The position numbers were made by a program, and so were the translations under genes. This document shows positions 22,610 to 24,584 of a DNA stretch of 24,584 nucleotides, piece after piece. The notes beneath the pieces were generated by a model that saw only the letters and a program-made list of their open reading frames with translations, was not told the DNA's origin and ran no database searches. This DNA is from an uncultured Collinsella sp. (GTDB taxonomy: Bacteria; Actinomycetota; Coriobacteriia; Coriobacteriales; Coriobacteriaceae), in assembly GCA_900550965.1 (NCBI GenBank), contig URUC01000025.1, forward strand, positions 1-24,584, in the 5' to 3' direction. Positions within the stretch are counted from its first letter, which is position 1. The number at the start of each line of letters is the position of its first letter.

Positions 22610-23439
22610 GCGCAGCTCTTTTCCTCATAGGCCTTGAGGGACGCGCCCTCTTCGGAACGGTAAGCGGCCTGGCGGGCACGAAGGTCATCCCAGTCGACCA
22701 GGGTGGCATCGAAGTCGGGGCCGTCGACGCAAGCGAACTTGGTCACGCCGCCCACCTCGACGCGGCAGCAGCCGCACATACCGGTGCCGTCAACCATGAT
22801 GGGGTTGAGCGACGCGGTGATGGGGGTGTCGTACTTCTGGGCGGTGAGGGTCGAGAACTTCATCATCGGAACGGGGCCGACGCAGAAGACCTGGCTCACG
22901 GCCTTGTCCTGCAGCAGGCGCTCCAGCGGAGCGGTGACAACGCCCTGCTCGCCGTAGGAGCCGTCGTCAGTGGTGATGTGGATGTGGTCCTCGTCGAGGA
23001 GCTCGCGGAACTGGTCTTCCATGAGCAGGAGGTCCTTGGTGCGGGCGCCCATGATGGCGTGGACCTCATGACCGGTCTCGACCAGGTGCTTGGCGACCGG
23101 GAAGGCAATTGCCAGGCCGACGCCGCCGCCAATGACGGCACAGGGGCCCTCGGCCATCTCGGTGGGAACGCCCAGCGGGCCCACGACGTCGCGCAGCGAC
23201 TCGCCGGCCTCGTAGGTGGAAAGCATCTCGGTGGTCTTGCCGATCACCATGAAGATGAACTCGACCCAGCCCTCGTCACCGTTCCAGCCGGCCAGGGTAA
23301 ACGGGACACGCTCGCCCGTCTCGTTGGCGCGAACCATGAGGAACTGTCCAGCGTGCGCATGCTTGGCGATTGCAGGCGCCTCGATACGGAACTTGAACAC
23401 CTTCTCCGAGAACTGCGTCTTCTCCAGGATCTTATACAT
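22600..23439 (-). CDS. nfnA: NfnA, small subunit (FAD/NAD- and [2Fe-2S]-binding, ferredoxin-NADP+ reductase-like)
   Basis: NfnA receives electrons from NADH and passes them to the bifurcating subunit. The 279 residues show the PyrK/ferredoxin reductase fold. Flavin binding is seen at RVPFTLA (44-50), and NAD binding at IGGGVGLA (103-110) with VFCVGPVPMM. The C-terminal cluster motif is VDGTGMCGCCRV plus FACVDGP. Asp217, Cys222, Cys225 and Cys237 fit the one-Asp/three-Cys [2Fe-2S] ligation I recall for Thermotoga NfnA. The start at 23439 is preceded by GAGAGGGG on the minus strand. A TATAAT at 23545-23550 probably drives the operon. The older label sulfide dehydrogenase subunit is possible. 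Confidence 0.92.
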   Translation of the reverse strand: MYKILEKTQFSEKVFKFRIEAPAIAKHAHAGQFLMVRANETGERVPFTLAGWNGDEGWVEFIFMVIGKTTEMLSTYEAGESLRDVVGPLGVPTEMAEGPCAVIGGGVGLAIAFPVAKHLVETGHEVHAIMGARTKDLLLMEDQFRELLDEDHIHITTDDGSYGEQGVVTAPLERLLQDKAVSQVFCVGPVPMMKFSTLTAQKYDTPITASLNPIMVDGTGMCGCCRVEVGGVTKFACVDGPDFDATLVDWDDLRARQAAYRSEEGASLKAYEEKSCACH

Positions 23440-23544
23440 AGAACCCCTCTCTTGTTAGGGCCGCCGAACCGTGCCTCCACGGAAATGGACGGTAGCCCGA
23501 ATAAAACCGTACGCGCACAGGCGTTGTGCAGACATACGGTGCAA

Positions 23545-23550
23545 ATTATA
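23545..23550 (-). promoter_or_regulatory. candidate -10 element of nfnAB
   Basis: A perfect TATAAT on the minus strand predicts a leader of about 100 nt before nfnA. The -35 region 17 bases upstream (CGTAAG) is a weak match. The leader between 23440 and 23540 shows no riboswitch that I recognise. Confidence 0.5.
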
Positions 23551-23579
23551 CCCTCATGGACATGTCGCTTACGTGTATC

Positions 23580-23634
23580 TTTGGCAGGTGGGAAAAGTGA
23601 CCTACCAAAAAGGGACAGGTTTATTTTGGCAGGT
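23580..23634. repeat. GGGACAG palindrome, copy B (with an extra arm)
   Basis: Arms ACCTACCAA (23600-23608) and TTGGCAGGT (23626-23634) pair with one wobble around the 17-nt core AAAGGGACAGGTTTATT. A third arm, TTTGGCAGGT (23580-23589), lies 10 bases to the left and can pair with the shared middle arm. Arm and core sequence are closely related to copies A and C. It lies upstream of the nfnAB promoter. Confidence 0.85.
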
Positions 23635-23651
23635 TTTATCAGGCAAAACGG

Positions 23652-23695
23652 CAAAGGGTGCCGGCCTCGCGCATCGGTGAGGCCGGCACCCTTTG
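23652..23695 (-). terminator. Rho-independent terminator of pth (leftward)
   Basis: A perfect 17-bp stem (23652-23668 with 23679-23695) has a 10-nt loop. On the minus strand it ends in TTTG followed by CCGTTTT, a modest T tail, downstream of pth. On the plus strand no T run follows. Confidence 0.7.
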
Positions 23696-23760
23696 GAGCG
23701 CTGCATATGTATGGCGGTGCAGGGCTTATTGCGATGCGGCCGCCGCGGCGTTTTCGCATA

Positions 23761-23803
23761 TAAAACCTGCCAAAATAAACCTGTCCTTAAATGGTAGGTT
23801 TTA
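23761..23803 (-). repeat. GGGACAG palindrome, copy C, overlapping the pth stop codon
   Basis: Arms AAAACCTGCCA (23762-23772) and TGGTAGGTTTT (23792-23802) enclose a 19-nt centre. On the minus strand its middle 17 nt read TTAAGGACAGGTTTATT. The minus-strand copy begins with TAA, which is the stop codon of pth, exactly as copy A begins with the purF stop. Confidence 0.85.
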
Positions 23804-24430
23804 GTGCTTGCCGTTGGCAGAGGCGGAGCCGTTGACGTGGTCGCGGGCATAGATCACGCCGTGTACGATCGCCAGACCGGCGGCGTCGGCGGCGCGGGCA
23901 CAGGTGTCCTGGAAGTCCTCGGCCTCGCGGGCGCGCAGCTGCTTGAGCACGTAGTCGGCGACAGCCATCTTGCCGGGAGGGTTGCCGATACCGGTGCGGA
24001 TGCGGCTGAAGTCGCGACTGCCCATCTTGTCGATGATGGAACGCAGGCCGTTGTGACCAGCATGGCCGCCGCCCACCTTGACGCGAACATCGCCGGCTGG
24101 AATGTCGAGCTCATCATGGATCACGAGCAGCTCCTCGGCCTTGATCTTGTATTCGCGGCAGAGCTTGGAGATGGGGCCACCCGAGGTATTCATATACGAC
24201 TGCGGCTTGACCAGCACGATCTGGCGCTTGCCTCCCTCTTCCTCGGCATCGTTGATATTGATGAGCGCGACCTCGGCGCCTGCCTGGTTTTTCCAGTACG
24301 TGACACCGGCTTGACGGGCCAGCTCGTCGATTGCTTTGAAGCCAGCGTTGTGGCGGGTCTCGGCATATTCATCGCCCGGGTTGCCAAGTCCGGCAACCAT
24401 GCGAATCTTAAGCGGCTGTGCAGCTGCCAT
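23801..24430 (-). CDS. pth: peptidyl-tRNA hydrolase
   Basis: Pth releases the peptide from peptidyl-tRNA that has dropped off ribosomes. The 209-residue product has the family marks in order: VAGLGNPG (12-19), catalytic His27 in TRHNAGF, KPQSYMNTSG, HDELDIP with the conserved Asp, and GGGHAGHNGLRS. The start at 24430 follows AAAGGAAACCT on the minus strand. The C-terminus (HVNGSASANGKH) is a low-complexity tail ending in a stop codon supplied by repeat copy C. The upstream neighbour lies outside the window. Confidence 0.96.
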   Translation of the reverse strand: MAAAQPLKIRMVAGLGNPGDEYAETRHNAGFKAIDELARQAGVTYWKNQAGAEVALININDAEEEGGKRQIVLVKPQSYMNTSGGPISKLCREYKIKAEELLVIHDELDIPAGDVRVKVGGGHAGHNGLRSIIDKMGSRDFSRIRTGIGNPPGKMAVADYVLKQLRAREAEDFQDTCARAADAAGLAIVHGVIYARDHVNGSASANGKH

Positions 24431-24584
24431 AGGTTTCCTTTCGTTACATAAGTAGTTCGTTCAACGACAAAGGCTACCACGCCCGCCGAAGCCGAGACCT
24501 TGTTTCAGTGAAATCCCACCAGACAAAAGCACGGCCGCGGCAGAGCGAGCCGCCGGAACAGAAGAAACCCCCGCGCGACCTTTG
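24431..24584 (-). other. region upstream of pth with a possible terminator
   Basis: No gene is visible here. On the minus strand a GC-rich hairpin (24535-24556, stem CCGGCGGC with GCCGCGG allowing one bulge) is followed six bases later by TTTT. It could terminate a leftward gene beyond the window edge. No convincing pth promoter was found, so readthrough is possible. Confidence 0.3.

Overview
The window looks like chromosomal DNA of a gut Coriobacteriia, most likely Collinsella or a close relative. I infer this from the GC-rich third codon positions, strong AGGAG-type ribosome binding sites, a very large wall-anchored glycosidase, and the style of the intergenic palindromes; no rRNA or other phylogenetic marker is present. 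Nothing looks like a prophage, CRISPR array, insertion sequence or tRNA gene.

Layout. Positions 1-118 hold the tail and terminator of an unseen upstream gene. Positions 119-805 are a long, AT-richer, gene-free leader with several palindromes and a run of nine G. Positions 806-7219 encode a 2137-residue secreted, sortase-anchored GH31 glycosidase, probably an alpha-N-acetylgalactosaminidase or similar mucin-type enzyme, with FN3, F5/8C, dockerin-like, cohesin-like, Ig-like and FIVAR modules. After a terminator come purE, a class B sortase gene and a degenerate MoaE-like gene, ending at a shared bidirectional terminator that also serves a leftward CmpB-type membrane protein gene. Positions 11013-14634 carry purF, purM and purN. 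Next are a lone PTS IIA gene, a membrane-anchored PrsA-like foldase gene and yqeY. Positions 17371-20400 are a complete polar amino-acid ABC importer (ATPase, Tat-type lipoprotein, two permeases), followed by a cytidylate-kinase-like gene. Leftward genes fill the right end: nfnA-nfnB (flavin-based electron-bifurcating NADH-dependent ferredoxin:NADP+ oxidoreductase) and pth.

How the genes work together. purE, purF, purM and purN give four steps of de novo IMP synthesis. The GH31 enzyme ends in IPNTG, and the nearby class B sortase is a candidate anchor for it. The PrsA-like foldase could help secreted proteins of this kind to fold. NfnAB links NADH, NADPH and ferredoxin pools, as expected in an anaerobic fermenter.

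The most unusual signal is a dispersed family of short palindromes at 12681, 14713, 15262, 17183, 20403, 21083, 23580 and 23761. Each unit has a core of 17 nt, usually with GGGACAG at core positions 4-10, between two arms that pair with each other but differ from copy to copy. Most lie directly behind a gene, and two supply the host gene's TAA stop codon. A G9 tract just upstream of the GH31 start, which could be phase variable, is the second notable signal.
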